From: Bacillota bacterium
GTDB taxonomy: Bacteria; Bacillota; Clostridia; Christensenellales; CAG-138
NCBI GenBank assembly: GCA_023390655.1
Contig: JAEWCL010000022.1
Coordinates: 1-64,000 of the forward strand
DNA length: 64,000 nucleotides
Direction of reading: 5' to 3'
The translations under genes were made by a program, and so were the position numbers. Positions 34,961 through 44,413 of this stretch are shown here, piece by piece. The notes below the pieces were generated by a model, which was given only the letters and a program-made list of their open reading frames with translations, did not search any database and had not been told where the DNA came from. Each line of letters begins with the position of its first letter. Positions within the stretch are counted from its first letter, which is position 1.

Positions 34961-35932
34961 ATGGTACAGGAACCCTTGCACATCATCATTGACGCGGACA
35001 CCGGCATTGACGATTCCATTGCGATTTTGTACGCGCTCAAACACCCCGCCATCCGTGTGCATGGCATTATCGCAAGCTATGGCAACACGGCCGTGGAGCA
35101 GGCGGCGGAAAATACGCTGCGCCTCATCAAGCTTGCTTCCCCCGCGTATGAGGTGCCCGTTGTGTTGGGCGCTTCCCATTCTATTGGCGGTAAGGGAACG
35201 AGCCATGTTGACATCAGCGTGCATGGAGAAAACGGCATTGGCGGCGTAATCCTCCCCGCGTCTCACCAACAGCCGCTCGCGGAACCCGCCGAGGACTTCC
35301 TCGCGCGTATTGCGGAGGAATTAAACGGCAAGCTGGTGCTCGTCACGTTGGGCAGGCTGACCACGTTTGCGCGCGCCCTGGAGCAGTCTCCCGCCTTAAA
35401 GGAACATCTTGCGGGCGTTGTGGCGATGGGCGGTACAATCTATGCGCCCGGCAACGTCTCCTCCTGCGCGGAAGCAAACATATACGGCGACCCGGAAGCC
35501 GCAGAGCTTTCTATTCTTTCCGGCATCCCCTTTACGCTGGTGGGGCTTGACGTTACCGTCAAGACGCGCCTTTCCACAAAGCAGATACAGGCAAGCCTTG
35601 CCGCCGCGGCGCCGGAAACCCGTCCAATCTGGGAATATATCGAGGCCGCCACGCAGCATTACATGGCGTTTTACCACAAGGTGGAGGGCGCCGTTGGCGA
35701 CTGCGCCCTGCACGACCCTTCCGCCGTCATCTGCGCGCTGCGGCCCGATCTATTTACCATCCGTTCCCTCCCCGCACACGTGGAATGCGGCGGTACCTAC
35801 TGCCGCGGCAGGATCGTTGTGGACGAGCGGCGCCGTCCCTTTGCGGGCCCCATCATACAGGCCTGCGTGGATGTAGACGCACAGGGTGTGCTCAATGAGC
35901 TGTTCCGGGTCTTGGGCGGCACGGCGGTATAA
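34961..35932 (+). CDS. Inosine/uridine-type nucleoside hydrolase
   Basis: 323 residues. IIDADTGIDDSIAILYAL is the IUNH calcium-binding signature (DxDxxxDD), VVAMGGTIYAPGNVS the second conserved block, and ANIYGDPEAAELSI the third. Such enzymes cleave ribonucleosides to base and ribose. It sits directly after yjjW in the same operon, which links the glycyl radical enzyme to nucleoside or pentose catabolism (inference). Confidence 0.9.
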   Translation: MVQEPLHIIIDADTGIDDSIAILYALKHPAIRVHGIIASYGNTAVEQAAENTLRLIKLASPAYEVPVVLGASHSIGGKGTSHVDISVHGENGIGGVILPASHQQPLAEPAEDFLARIAEELNGKLVLVTLGRLTTFARALEQSPALKEHLAGVVAMGGTIYAPGNVSSCAEANIYGDPEAAELSILSGIPFTLVGLDVTVKTRLSTKQIQASLAAAAPETRPIWEYIEAATQHYMAFYHKVEGAVGDCALHDPSAVICALRPDLFTIRSLPAHVECGGTYCRGRIVVDERRRPFAGPIIQACVDVDAQGVLNELFRVLGGTAV

Positions 35933-35950
35933 GAGATTTCTAAGCAATCA

Positions 35951-35980
35951 AAAAGCTCCGCCAAATGGCGGAGCTTTTAT
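35951..35980 (+). terminator. Terminator of the yjjI-yjjW-nucleoside hydrolase operon
   Basis: AAAAGCTCCGCCA and TGGCGGAGCTTTT form a perfect 13-bp stem with an AA loop. It starts 18 bases after the stop and can act in both directions. Confidence 0.9.
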
Positions 35981-36157
35981 CTTTTTCAGAGGCTTATCCC
36001 ACAAAAGACATACATTCCTTGGAAATCCCTGGCGTGGGGAACGCCCCAAACCAGGTATTCTCAGGGATGGCTAGCCGCAACTCGACGAAAGCTTCCATTC
36101 GCCGCCAGCGACAGGTGCGGTGGCGGCGGTAAGCCTTGCACAGCAAGGGTTTCCTTG

Positions 36158-36197
36158 CAGGAAGTACCGCCCGCGAGATACGAGCAGGTACTTCCTG
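36158..36197. repeat. 11-bp inverted repeat in an intergenic region
   Basis: CAGGAAGTACC (36158-36168) and its exact reverse complement (36187-36197) flank 18 bases. It lies between the two converging transcripts with their terminators, so it may be part of a small structured RNA or a rearranged hairpin; no gene is seen between 35981 and 36204. Confidence 0.5.
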
Positions 36198-36204
36198 TAA
36201 TCCT

Positions 36205-36232
36205 CACAAAAGGGCCGCAAGGCCCTTTTGTG
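36205..36232 (-). terminator. Terminator of the isomerase/epimerase-like gene
   Basis: CACAAAAGGGCC and GGCCCTTTTGTG form a perfect 12-bp stem with a GCAA loop, 6 bases after the stop codon at 36238. The T-tract is within the stem arm. Confidence 0.75.
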
Positions 36233-36237
36233 ACAGT

Positions 36238-37227
36238 TTAGTCTACCTTCAGCGCGGAGTCGAACCGGATATCCGAAGGACTGAAGTTGATGTTTCGCGT
36301 AAAATGGAACGCCTCCGTCGCGCCGAAGGTGCGCTCCATGCCGCTGTCCTCCCACTCTACGGAAAGCGGGCCGGTGTAGCCCATCTGGTTGAGCTCGCGG
36401 ATGATGCCGTCAAAGTCCACGTTGCCATGCCCGAGGGAAACAAAGTTCCAGCCGCGGCGCGTATCGCCAAATTCGATATGGCTGCCCAGGATGCCGGAGC
36501 GCCCATCGAGCGTCACCTTAACATCCTTCATATGCACATGATAGATACGGTCCGCAAAATCCCGCAGGAAGATACACGGGTTGATGCCCTGCCATACAAG
36601 GTGCGAAGGGTCAAAGTTCAGGCCAAGCGTAGGCCTGTTTTCAAACACCTCAAACAGCTTCTGCGTGCTGTAATAATCAAACGCGATTTCCGTGGGGTGT
36701 ACTTCCAGCGCAAGCTTTACGCCGCACTCATCAAACACATCGAATATGGGCGTCCACAGCTCCTTGATTTTTTGGAACCCATCCTCCACCATCTGCGGCG
36801 TGGTCTGCGGGAAGGAGTACCAGTACTTCCATATGGGCGAGCCCAGGAAGCCCGTCACAACCGATACGCCGAGCTTTTCTGCGGTACGCGCCACCAGCTT
36901 CATTTCCTCCACCGCCCATTTGCGGATCTCTTCGGGCTTGCCGGAAAGCGCCGCGGGCGCGAAGTTGTCAAGCCGCTCATCCCAGACGTCGCCCACACAC
37001 TGGCCGATCAGATGCGCGCCGATGGCCCAGAGGCCGAGATTATATTTTTTGAGCGTGTCCTTGATCCACGCCGCATACCCATCCTGCTCAAGCACCTTAT
37101 GGACGTCCACATGCGCATGGCATGCAAGCTCAATCCCTTCGTATCCAATGCCGCTTATCAGCTTGCAGAGCTCCTCCAACGGCAAATCTCCAAACTGCCC
37201 CGAAGCGATGGTGATCGGTCTACGCAT
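36238..37227 (-). CDS. Sugar phosphate isomerase/epimerase (xylose-isomerase-like TIM barrel)
   Basis: 329 residues of the AP-endonuclease-2 fold. Metal-binding residues are seen in LALEVHPTEIAFD, LNFDPSHLVWQG, IYHVHMKDVK and LSVEWEDSGMER. GGGAGGTAGC lies before the ATG. It ends with its own terminator and begins about 950 bases before the zinc dehydrogenase gene cluster. It probably isomerises or epimerises the ketose or polyol-derived sugar handled by the adjacent locus; the exact substrate is unknown. Confidence 0.85.
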   Translation of the reverse strand: MRRPITIASGQFGDLPLEELCKLISGIGYEGIELACHAHVDVHKVLEQDGYAAWIKDTLKKYNLGLWAIGAHLIGQCVGDVWDERLDNFAPAALSGKPEEIRKWAVEEMKLVARTAEKLGVSVVTGFLGSPIWKYWYSFPQTTPQMVEDGFQKIKELWTPIFDVFDECGVKLALEVHPTEIAFDYYSTQKLFEVFENRPTLGLNFDPSHLVWQGINPCIFLRDFADRIYHVHMKDVKVTLDGRSGILGSHIEFGDTRRGWNFVSLGHGNVDFDGIIRELNQMGYTGPLSVEWEDSGMERTFGATEAFHFTRNINFSPSDIRFDSALKVD

Positions 37228-37468
37228 TTGCTACCTCCCAATCTATGCTATTGTCTTTTTCTCGTTTTAACTGTTGTTTGTTTGTGTTTCTCTGATTCTC
37301 AATACAAAATGAATGCGATTGCGGAAACATACAATAATATCCTATCGCATTTTTCATCATTATGCAATCTTTCCTGTATAAGAAAGCAGCAGGCTCGTTT
37401 TGCTTTACAGCAAACAACAGACCGCTGTGCTTTATAGTATACCGCACAGATAAGAGACGATATAACAA

Positions 37469-37498
37469 TAAAAAAGCCCCGGCATACCGGAGCTTTTT
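37469..37498 (-). terminator. Terminator of the DUF2383-like gene
   Basis: AAAAAGCCCCGG and CCGGAGCTTTTT form a stem with one mismatch and a CATA loop, ten bases after the stop at 37508. It can act on both strands. Confidence 0.85.
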
Positions 37499-37507
37499 CT
37501 GCTGCTC

Positions 37508-37939
37508 TTAGAGAAATTTCTTCATTTCTTCAATGTTTGCTTCTTCCGTTTTAATCATGCGCTCGGCAAGCGTTCTCACTTGGGCATTGTCCCCGCCGTA
37601 CGCATGGAGCGCTTTCGTCACCTTTGTAACACCCATTGTACTCCCCTGCATGACCATCTCCGCGATCTTTGACGTCGGGTTTTCCGCCAGCAACGTTTTC
37701 AGATCCACCGTGATGCGGGAATTGATCTTTGCTACAGGGCCCGCTCTCTTTTCATCTTCACCATAACTCTGCAGCAGCTTTGCTGCAGCATCAAGTTGCT
37801 TTTCATACTCCGTCAACTGCGTTTGCAGCGCATGCTTGAGCATATTATTTTCCGTCTTCTCCAGCACCTGCCTTAAACTGTCACAACCCATATCGGCAGA
37901 CTCGGTAATGGCCGCAAGCAGTTCCTTTTCATCTGTCAT
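37508..37939 (-). CDS. Ferritin-like four-helix protein (DUF2383/PA2169-like)
   Basis: 143 residues from the ATG at 37939, preceded by GAGGTGAT. It is entirely helical, with the pattern of DUF2383 proteins: LLAAITESADMGCDSLRQVL, a conserved EYEKQLD helix and a VTKVTKALHAYG helix near the end. Related proteins are linked to stress and spore formation. Classical di-iron residues are not obvious. It is monocistronic. Confidence 0.7.
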   Translation of the reverse strand: MTDEKELLAAITESADMGCDSLRQVLEKTENNMLKHALQTQLTEYEKQLDAAAKLLQSYGEDEKRAGPVAKINSRITVDLKTLLAENPTSKIAEMVMQGSTMGVTKVTKALHAYGGDNAQVRTLAERMIKTEEANIEEMKKFL

Positions 37940-38136
37940 CGTTATCACCTCAGGAGATAGTTTCTAAACAATCCACCCTGTTTATGCAGCCTCATCCCCT
38001 ATTGCAACATATTTTTTTAATCCGCAAAGGCGACGCCATAATATTACGGCGCCGCCTTTCTGGATTTATGAGTCATTTATTGCGCTCCGGAGCGCTCCGC
38101 AAAAAAAACGTCACGCCTCCCGTTCGCGCGCAATGC

Positions 38137-39174
38137 CTACAGCTTGATTACCGCCTTGATTACATCGGACTTATGACGGCTGGCATAATCAAACGCTTCC
38201 GGCGTGTTCTCAAAGTCAAATTCGTGCGAAACGATGCCCGAGACATCAATCTTGCCTGCGGCAATGGCCGCAATGGCGGAAGGGTAGATGTTGCGGTAGC
38301 GGAAAACGGACGCGATGCTGGCTTCCTTCGCCATGATCTGCGAGAAATCGAAGGGAACGACATCCTTGCCCGCAAGACCGACAAGCACGATGCGGCCGCC
38401 GCGGCGCACAAGATACGGCGTCTGCGCGATGGTTTTGTCGCTGCCTGCGGTTTCAAACACAACGTCGGGGCCTTCCCCGCCGTTGAGTGTGCGGGCGATC
38501 TCAAACACATCCTGCTCCGCCGCGTTTACCACAATATCCGCACCCAATTTCTTTGCAACTGCAAGGCGTTTGTCCAAAACATCCGTTACGATCACTTTTC
38601 CCGCACCATGCGCTTTGGCGGAAAGCAGCGTCATCAGGCCGATGCAGCCCGCGCCGAGTATGACGACCGCGTCGCCCACACCAACGTTTCCCTGGTTTGC
38701 CGCATGCATGCCGACCGCCAGGGGTTCCACCAGCGCGCCTTCCCTGGTGGAAACATTCTCCGGGAGCTTGAAACACATATTCTCGGGGAACGTCATGTAT
38801 TGCATCAGGCAGCCGTCATAGGGCGGCGTTGCTAAGAATTCCACGTCCGGGCAAAGGTTGTACTTTCCGGTCTTGCAGTAATAGCATTGGCCGCAGGTGA
38901 TGCCGGGTTCAAGCGCCACGCGGTCGCCGATCTTCAGGTTCGTTACGCCCTCTCCAACGCCAACTACCGTCCCCGCGCACTCGTGCCCCAGAATAAAATC
39001 GCCTTTTACAACAAAGCTGCCAATGCTGCCGTGCTCATAGTAATGGGAATCGGAACCGCAGATTCCCACATACTCCATTTTGATGAGCACTTGCTTGTTT
39101 CCGGGCTCGGACACGGGGATCTCGCGCAGTTCCATGTGGTTGGTTTGGGTCATATAAAAGGCTTTGTTTTGCAT
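38137..39174 (-). CDS. Zinc-dependent sorbitol/xylitol-type dehydrogenase
   Basis: 345 residues of the MDR family. GICGSDSHYYEHG (catalytic Zn Cys), GHECAGTV (Zn Glu/His block), a structural zinc loop with CGQCYYCKTGKYNLC, and the Rossmann GAGCIGLMTL are all present, the pattern of sorbitol (L-iditol) dehydrogenase. It oxidises polyols to ketoses with NAD. It is the last gene of an ABC importer operon and faces a divergent ROK repressor and xylulokinase, so its product is probably the xylulokinase substrate. Confidence 0.88.
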   Translation of the reverse strand: MQNKAFYMTQTNHMELREIPVSEPGNKQVLIKMEYVGICGSDSHYYEHGSIGSFVVKGDFILGHECAGTVVGVGEGVTNLKIGDRVALEPGITCGQCYYCKTGKYNLCPDVEFLATPPYDGCLMQYMTFPENMCFKLPENVSTREGALVEPLAVGMHAANQGNVGVGDAVVILGAGCIGLMTLLSAKAHGAGKVIVTDVLDKRLAVAKKLGADIVVNAAEQDVFEIARTLNGGEGPDVVFETAGSDKTIAQTPYLVRRGGRIVLVGLAGKDVVPFDFSQIMAKEASIASVFRYRNIYPSAIAAIAAGKIDVSGIVSHEFDFENTPEAFDYASRHKSDVIKAVIKL

Positions 39175-39247
39175 GGTATTTGCTCCTTTAAAAGAAGGCG
39201 CGCTTTGTTGCCGCCGCGCGCCCTATGCTGTTGGGAAAAAAGGAGGT

Positions 39248-40267
39248 TTAGAGTGCCCCCGCTTTTTTATGCATCTCGATGTATTCATCTACGTTGTCCT
39301 TGGTGACAAGTGGGTTGCCGATATCGGTATCCATCTGGGTTTGTTCGCCGGTAATGAGCGTGTTGGAGACTTCCAGCAGCAGCTTTGCAAGATCATACGC
39401 GCTCTGCATGCAGGTGGAGGTCATGCGGCCTTCCTTGATCAGCAGGCAGGCTTCCGCCGTACCGTCAACACCGTAGGCAAGAACATTTGCATATGCCGGA
39501 TTGTCCTTGACAACTTCGAGCGCGCCTGCGCACATATTGTCGTTCATGGAGATGATGGCGTCGATCTTATCGTTGGCCTGTACCCAGTCTTCCATATAGC
39601 GCATGGCCTCGTCCTTGTTCCAGTTCGCGATCTGCTCGCCTACGATCTGCACGTCCGGACGCTTGTCAAAGAACTCTGCCTGCCAGCTCTTGCGGCGCTC
39701 GTCCGCATGGAAGTTGCCCGCGGGCCCGTTGAGTACGACGACCTTTGCATTTTCGGGGATCTGTTCAATCGCCATACGGGCGTTGACGGCAGCCTGTTCG
39801 TAGGGATCCGCGTCCACGGAGGAAGCGCCTTCAATACCGGCGATGCGGGCATTGGTAGTGATGCAGTGGATCCCCGCCGCAACGACCTTTTCCACATAGG
39901 GGCGCTGCGCTTCGCCGTTGTTGGGCTGGACGATGACCACGTCATACTTGTTGGTGATGGCGTTTTCGATCATGGCGTTCTCTTTGTCGTCCGAAGCCTG
40001 GCCGTCAAACACATCGACCGTGATGTTGCTGTAGTTCTTGGCTTCTTCCACAACCGCGTTTGCAAGCCAAGCCGCAAAGGAATCCGCCTGCGCCCTTGCG
40101 ATATAGGCAATGCGGTAGTTCTTCTGTGCGGGCGCTTCGGGGTTCGTTGCAGGCGCCTGCGCCTGCGCGGTTTCCGCCGGGGCGGGGGTGCTGGAAGGGG
40201 CGGCGCAGCCTGCCAGCATGGCCAATGCCAGCAGCAGCACCAGAGCGGATGAAAGCAGTTTCTTCAT
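39248..40267 (-). CDS. Ribose-type ABC importer, sugar-binding lipoprotein
   Basis: 339 residues. The signal peptide ends in a lipobox (LAMLAGC), followed by a Pro/Ala-rich linker and a peripla-BP_4 fold (RIAYIARAQADSFAAWLANA, YDVVIVQPNNGEA, IISMNDNMCAGALE). It delivers the sugar or polyol to the permease encoded just upstream. In this locus the binding protein comes after permease and ATPase, the reverse of the second locus. Confidence 0.9.
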   Translation of the reverse strand: MKKLLSSALVLLLALAMLAGCAAPSSTPAPAETAQAQAPATNPEAPAQKNYRIAYIARAQADSFAAWLANAVVEEAKNYSNITVDVFDGQASDDKENAMIENAITNKYDVVIVQPNNGEAQRPYVEKVVAAGIHCITTNARIAGIEGASSVDADPYEQAAVNARMAIEQIPENAKVVVLNGPAGNFHADERRKSWQAEFFDKRPDVQIVGEQIANWNKDEAMRYMEDWVQANDKIDAIISMNDNMCAGALEVVKDNPAYANVLAYGVDGTAEACLLIKEGRMTSTCMQSAYDLAKLLLEVSNTLITGEQTQMDTDIGNPLVTKDNVDEYIEMHKKAGAL

Positions 40268-40327
40268 ATGGACCTCCTCAATTCTCGTTATTCATTGACG
40301 CGCGCGACGTCAAATTGGATTGCAACT

Positions 40328-41320
40328 TTATTTTTGTTTTTGATCCTCGATGTTGCCAAGCCTGCGCTTGGTGCGGTTTGTCTTTGCAAAGATGTCATAG
40401 ATGACCGCAAGGGCAATAATCAGGCCGCGGACAATCTGCTGCAGGTAGGAGTCAACACCCGCAAGATTCATGATGTTGTTCAAAAACCCTACGATGAACG
40501 CGCCGATGAGTGTGCCGCCCGCGGTGCCGATGCCGCCGCTCATGCTTGTGCCGCCGATCACGGTGGCGGTGAGCGCTTCAAACTCATATCCTTGCGCGCC
40601 GTTGGGAAGGCCCGCGTTGACGCGGCTCATGAACAGCACGGCGGCAATGCCCACAAAAATACCGTTGACGAGGTAAGCGGACATTTTGATGCGGTTGACC
40701 GCGATGCCGGACGCGATGGCGGCGCTTTCATTGCCGCCGATGGCGTACAGCGAACGGCCAAACCGCGTGTTTGTCAAGAGGTACCACGTTACAAGGAAGA
40801 TCACAAGCAGGAACAGTACGGGCGTGGGTACGGGGCCGATGGAGCCTTGCCCGAACACGATATAATCCCCGATCTGGTAAATGTTCTGGCCGGAGGTATA
40901 CAGAAGCGCCGCACCCCGCGCCATAGTCTGCATGGCAAGCGTTGCGATAAACGCGGGCGCTTTGAATGTGGTCACCATCAAACCGTTTAAGAAGTTACAT
41001 ACCACAGCCACCGCGATACCCACAAGAAACGCAAGGAGTAGGTTGCCTGTCGCCTTAAACGCCGCGACGGAGAGCGTGCCGGAAAGTGCGATGACCGAAC
41101 CGGAAGACAAATCCAACAACCCGCAGACGATGAGTATGGTTTCGCCAAACGCCAATATCGTTGTCACCGCAAGCTGGCGGGAGATATTGGTCAGGTTGGT
41201 CCAGGAAAGAAAGTTGGGGTTGATGGCGCTGCAAACGATAAACAGCGCTACGAGCACCAGGAATATGCTGTATTTGCCGGTGATGGCGGCCCATCCTTTT
41301 TTCAAGCTCTTTTCACGCAA
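40328..41320 (-). CDS. Ribose-type ABC importer permease
   Basis: 330 residues with about nine membrane helices and the RbsC-type signature GSVIALSGTLSVAAF and LTATVIGGTSMSGG (EAA-like loop). Its ATG overlaps the ATPase gene by eight bases. It is the only permease gene in this operon, so it probably works as a homodimer. Confidence 0.92.
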   Translation of the reverse strand: MREKSLKKGWAAITGKYSIFLVLVALFIVCSAINPNFLSWTNLTNISRQLAVTTILAFGETILIVCGLLDLSSGSVIALSGTLSVAAFKATGNLLLAFLVGIAVAVVCNFLNGLMVTTFKAPAFIATLAMQTMARGAALLYTSGQNIYQIGDYIVFGQGSIGPVPTPVLFLLVIFLVTWYLLTNTRFGRSLYAIGGNESAAIASGIAVNRIKMSAYLVNGIFVGIAAVLFMSRVNAGLPNGAQGYEFEALTATVIGGTSMSGGIGTAGGTLIGAFIVGFLNNIMNLAGVDSYLQQIVRGLIIALAVIYDIFAKTNRTKRRLGNIEDQKQK

Positions 41321-42857
41321 TGCCGTTCACCTCTTTGTTTGTTTTTGCACCTGCCGCACCGGTAGCATAGGCCATGACGGCTTCCTGCGAGAATTCCCCG
41401 CGGGAAAGCTCCCCTACGATCGCGCCTGCGCAGAGCACATAGATGCGGTCGCACATGCCGATGAGTTCCGGCAGTTCGGACGAAACCATGATCAGCGCCT
41501 TGCCTTTTTGTGCCAGTTCGATCATCAGTTTGTAAATCTCATACTTTGCGCCCACATCGATCCCCCGGGTGGGCTCATCCATAATCAGCACGTCGGGATC
41601 CCGCAGCATCCACTTGGCAAGTACAACCTTCTGCTGGTTGCCGCCGCTGAGTGCCTCTATGGGGGTCTCATAGGACGGGGTTTTCACGCTCATGCTTTTA
41701 CACGCAGCGTCCACAAAGCTGAATTCCTTTTTGCCGTGCAGGCGTCCGCCGAAGATCACTTTTTCAAGACTCGCCAAGGATACGTTTTCCGTGACCGAAC
41801 GCATCGGGATGATGCCGTAGCGCTTGCGGTCTTCGCTGAGCATCACCATGCCGTTTGCAATGCTTTTTGCCACGCTGTTTTTCGGAAGCGGCCTGCCGCG
41901 TATGCTGACCCACCCTTCGGTATACGGGTCCAGCCCAAACAGAGCGCGCATGGTCTCCGTGCGTCCCGCGCCCATCAATCCCGCAAAGCCGACAATTTCG
42001 CCCGCCTTGACATGGAAGCTGATGTTTTGGAACGCGCCGCCCGAGAGATTGCCGACATCCAGCACAACCTCTCCCGTCTCACGCGCAGCATACGGGTATT
42101 TGTTTTCCATGCGCCGTCCCACCATGAGCGCGATCACATCGTCGATGTTCAGTTCGCTTGCCGGACGCGAGTCCACGACCGCGCCGTCCCGCAGCACGGT
42201 GATTTCATCCGCAATCTGAAAGATTTCATCCAGCTTGTGGGAAATGTAGATAATACATGCGCCGCGTGCCTTGAGCGCCGCAATTTTTTCAAACAGACGC
42301 TCAATTTCCTTATCCGTAATGGCTGACGTCGGTTCATCCATAATGATGACGTCGGAGTTGTAGCTGATGGCTTTGAGGATTTCAAGCATCTGGATATCGG
42401 ACACGGAAAGGTCCTTGAGCGGCGTAGTCGGCGCATAGGGGAGTCCTTCCTGCCGCAGCAGTTCCTGCGTACGGGTGCGCACCTGCTTCCAATCGATCCT
42501 TCCAAAACGGTTGATGGGCCAGTTGCCTAAAAAGATATTCTCCTCCACCGTCATTTCCGGCACATACGAGAGTTCCTGAAAAATCATAGAGATGCCCATA
42601 TTGCGCGCATGTATGGGATTTTCAATCCGCACAGGCTTTCCATCCAGAAAGATTTGCCCGGCGTCCGGCTGATAAATGCCGTTGATAATCTTCATCAATG
42701 TGGATTTGCCCGCACCATTTTCACCGCAGAGCACATGCGTGGTGCCGCGCTTAACGCGAAAATGAATATCATCCAACGCCTTTACGCCCGGAAAAGACTT
42801 TGATATATGCGACACCTCAATTTTAATGTCCTGGTTCAGCGCGTGACAGGATTGCAT
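41313..42857 (-). CDS. Ribose-type ABC importer ATPase (RbsA-like, duplicated)
   Basis: 514 residues with two ABC cassettes. The first has Walker A GENGAGKST, signature LSVSDIQMLEI and Walker B VIIMDEPTSA. The second has a degenerate Walker A (GLMGAGRTE), signature LSGGNQQKVVLAKW and LIMDEPTRGID, the classic RbsA pattern. GAGGTGATAGCCC precedes the ATG. It is the first gene of the operon and powers import by the permease at 40328. Confidence 0.95.
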   Translation of the reverse strand: MQSCHALNQDIKIEVSHISKSFPGVKALDDIHFRVKRGTTHVLCGENGAGKSTLMKIINGIYQPDAGQIFLDGKPVRIENPIHARNMGISMIFQELSYVPEMTVEENIFLGNWPINRFGRIDWKQVRTRTQELLRQEGLPYAPTTPLKDLSVSDIQMLEILKAISYNSDVIIMDEPTSAITDKEIERLFEKIAALKARGACIIYISHKLDEIFQIADEITVLRDGAVVDSRPASELNIDDVIALMVGRRMENKYPYAARETGEVVLDVGNLSGGAFQNISFHVKAGEIVGFAGLMGAGRTETMRALFGLDPYTEGWVSIRGRPLPKNSVAKSIANGMVMLSEDRKRYGIIPMRSVTENVSLASLEKVIFGGRLHGKKEFSFVDAACKSMSVKTPSYETPIEALSGGNQQKVVLAKWMLRDPDVLIMDEPTRGIDVGAKYEIYKLMIELAQKGKALIMVSSELPELIGMCDRIYVLCAGAIVGELSRGEFSQEAVMAYATGAAGAKTNKEVNGIA

Positions 42858-42897
42858 GGGCTATCACCTCATTTAATTACATGCTCGAAGAAAACCG

Positions 42898-43011
42898 AAA
42901 TCGATTTGGTTTATGCGAATTACTTTTATAAATCATGTTACGAAAAGATCATACACATTTGCCACTCACTGTGTCAACAGTAATTTTTATGTCGCCCGTT
43001 CGTAACGGGCG
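42898..43011. promoter_or_regulatory. Palindromes between the divergent importer and ROK genes
   Basis: AAATCGATTT (42898-42907) with partly symmetric flanks lies 41 bases upstream of the importer start. CGCCCGTT and AACGGGCG form an 8-bp hairpin at 42993-43011. Either could be the operator of the ROK repressor encoded on the other side; which one is used cannot be decided from one sequence. Nothing coding is seen between 42858 and 43180. Confidence 0.4.
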
Positions 43012-43180
43012 TTGATATTAGCTTGCGTTATGATGTTAAACTCTTGTCAATATCACTGCTTTTCGGACGCGCTGATACAGATAAATAGGGATACAATCCG
43101 CTTGCGCATTTATTATCTATCATGTACAATAGGGTCAAGAACACGATATAGTAAATACTTTTGTAAAACTAAGGTGCTAT

Positions 43181-44335
43181 ATGGATCGACAGAAGTTAAA
43201 CAACATCGAAGTCCGCAAGAGCAACCGCAACCTGATTTATAAGTATATTTTTCATCATGAGGACGGAAAAGTCTGCAAGCAGCAGATTGCATCCGACCTT
43301 GATCTGAGCCTGCCGACCGTGACGCAAAACCTCAACGAACTGTTTGAAAAGGGCCTGATACAGGATGTTGGCGTGTTTGAGTCCACCGGCGGGCGCAAGG
43401 CGCGTGCCATTTCTTTGAACGCCCGGGCGCGCCACGCCATCGGCCTTGATGTGACGCGCAACCACATCGGCATTGTGGTAGTGGACCTTCGGGGAAGCAT
43501 CATCGCCGCAGAACGCTTCCGTTTTCCGTTCTCCTCCACCCGCTCTTATTTCAAAGGAATCGCCGCACTTTTAGAAAAGGTGGTCAGCGACAATGCGATT
43601 GACCCGACCTCCCTGCTTGGGGCGGGCATTGCGGTGCCCGCTATTATATCCGGCAATGGCAGCAAAATGACCTACGCGGCGCTTCTTGATTACACAACGA
43701 GCGATTTAAGCGATTTCCAGGCGGAAATCCGGTATCCGTGCCGCCTGTTTAACGACGCAAATTCCGGCGGGTTTGCAGAGCTCTGGAGCTCTGCGGTGCT
43801 GCATCAGGCCCACTGGGCGGAAAACAGCATGGTATACCTCTCCATCAACAACAGCATCGGCGGCGCTTTCATCAGCAACGGCAAGGCGCTTTCGGGCATC
43901 AATTACCGCGCGGGCGAGTTTGGGCATATTACGCTGTACCCGGATGGCAAACGTTGCTACTGCGGGCAAAAAGGTTGTGTGGACTCGTACCTCTCCGCCC
44001 AGCTTCTTGCGGAACCCTATAACGGCAAGTTAGAAGATTTTTTTATAGCCTTGGAGGAGAAGCAGCCCACTCCGATGAAACTTTGGGACACTTATGTTGA
44101 CGATCTTGCAAGGACGGTGAACATCCTGCGGATGGTGTTTGATTGCGATGTGGTGATCGGCGGTTATGTGGGAAGCCATTTGGAACCTTACCTTAATGAT
44201 GTGCGGCAGCGCGCCGCAAAGCGCAACACCTTTGAACAGGACGGCAGCTACATCAAGCCCTGCATCTTCAAGCGGGAGTCTACCGCGGTAGGTGCCGCGC
44301 TGATGTATATTGATGAATTCGTGCGGGATATCTGA
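43181..44335 (+). CDS. ROK-family (XylR/NagC-like) transcriptional repressor
   Basis: 384 residues. The N-terminal winged helix (about 10-75: KCKQQ-type, ASDLDLSLPTVTQNLNELFE) is followed by a ROK sugar-binding domain with IGLDVTRNHIGIVVVDL, a zinc site seen as RCYCGQKGCVDSY, and GEFGHITLYPDG. It faces the importer operon and lies 78 bases before a xylulokinase gene, the standard layout of xylose-type repressors. It probably senses the pathway sugar. Confidence 0.92.
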   Translation: MDRQKLNNIEVRKSNRNLIYKYIFHHEDGKVCKQQIASDLDLSLPTVTQNLNELFEKGLIQDVGVFESTGGRKARAISLNARARHAIGLDVTRNHIGIVVVDLRGSIIAAERFRFPFSSTRSYFKGIAALLEKVVSDNAIDPTSLLGAGIAVPAIISGNGSKMTYAALLDYTTSDLSDFQAEIRYPCRLFNDANSGGFAELWSSAVLHQAHWAENSMVYLSINNSIGGAFISNGKALSGINYRAGEFGHITLYPDGKRCYCGQKGCVDSYLSAQLLAEPYNGKLEDFFIALEEKQPTPMKLWDTYVDDLARTVNILRMVFDCDVVIGGYVGSHLEPYLNDVRQRAAKRNTFEQDGSYIKPCIFKRESTAVGAALMYIDEFVRDI

Positions 44336-44413
44336 TCTGATCTTAACAGCAGCTTTCCAGTGTATCTGAACTTTTACAGAACTTATTGAAAATAGAATCA
44401 GGAGGGAACGGCA

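Noticed and set aside
36136..37437. 433-codon plus-strand ORF
   Set aside because: It lies opposite the isomerase/epimerase-like gene, whose family motifs are clear, has no ribosome binding site, and its translation shows no domain.
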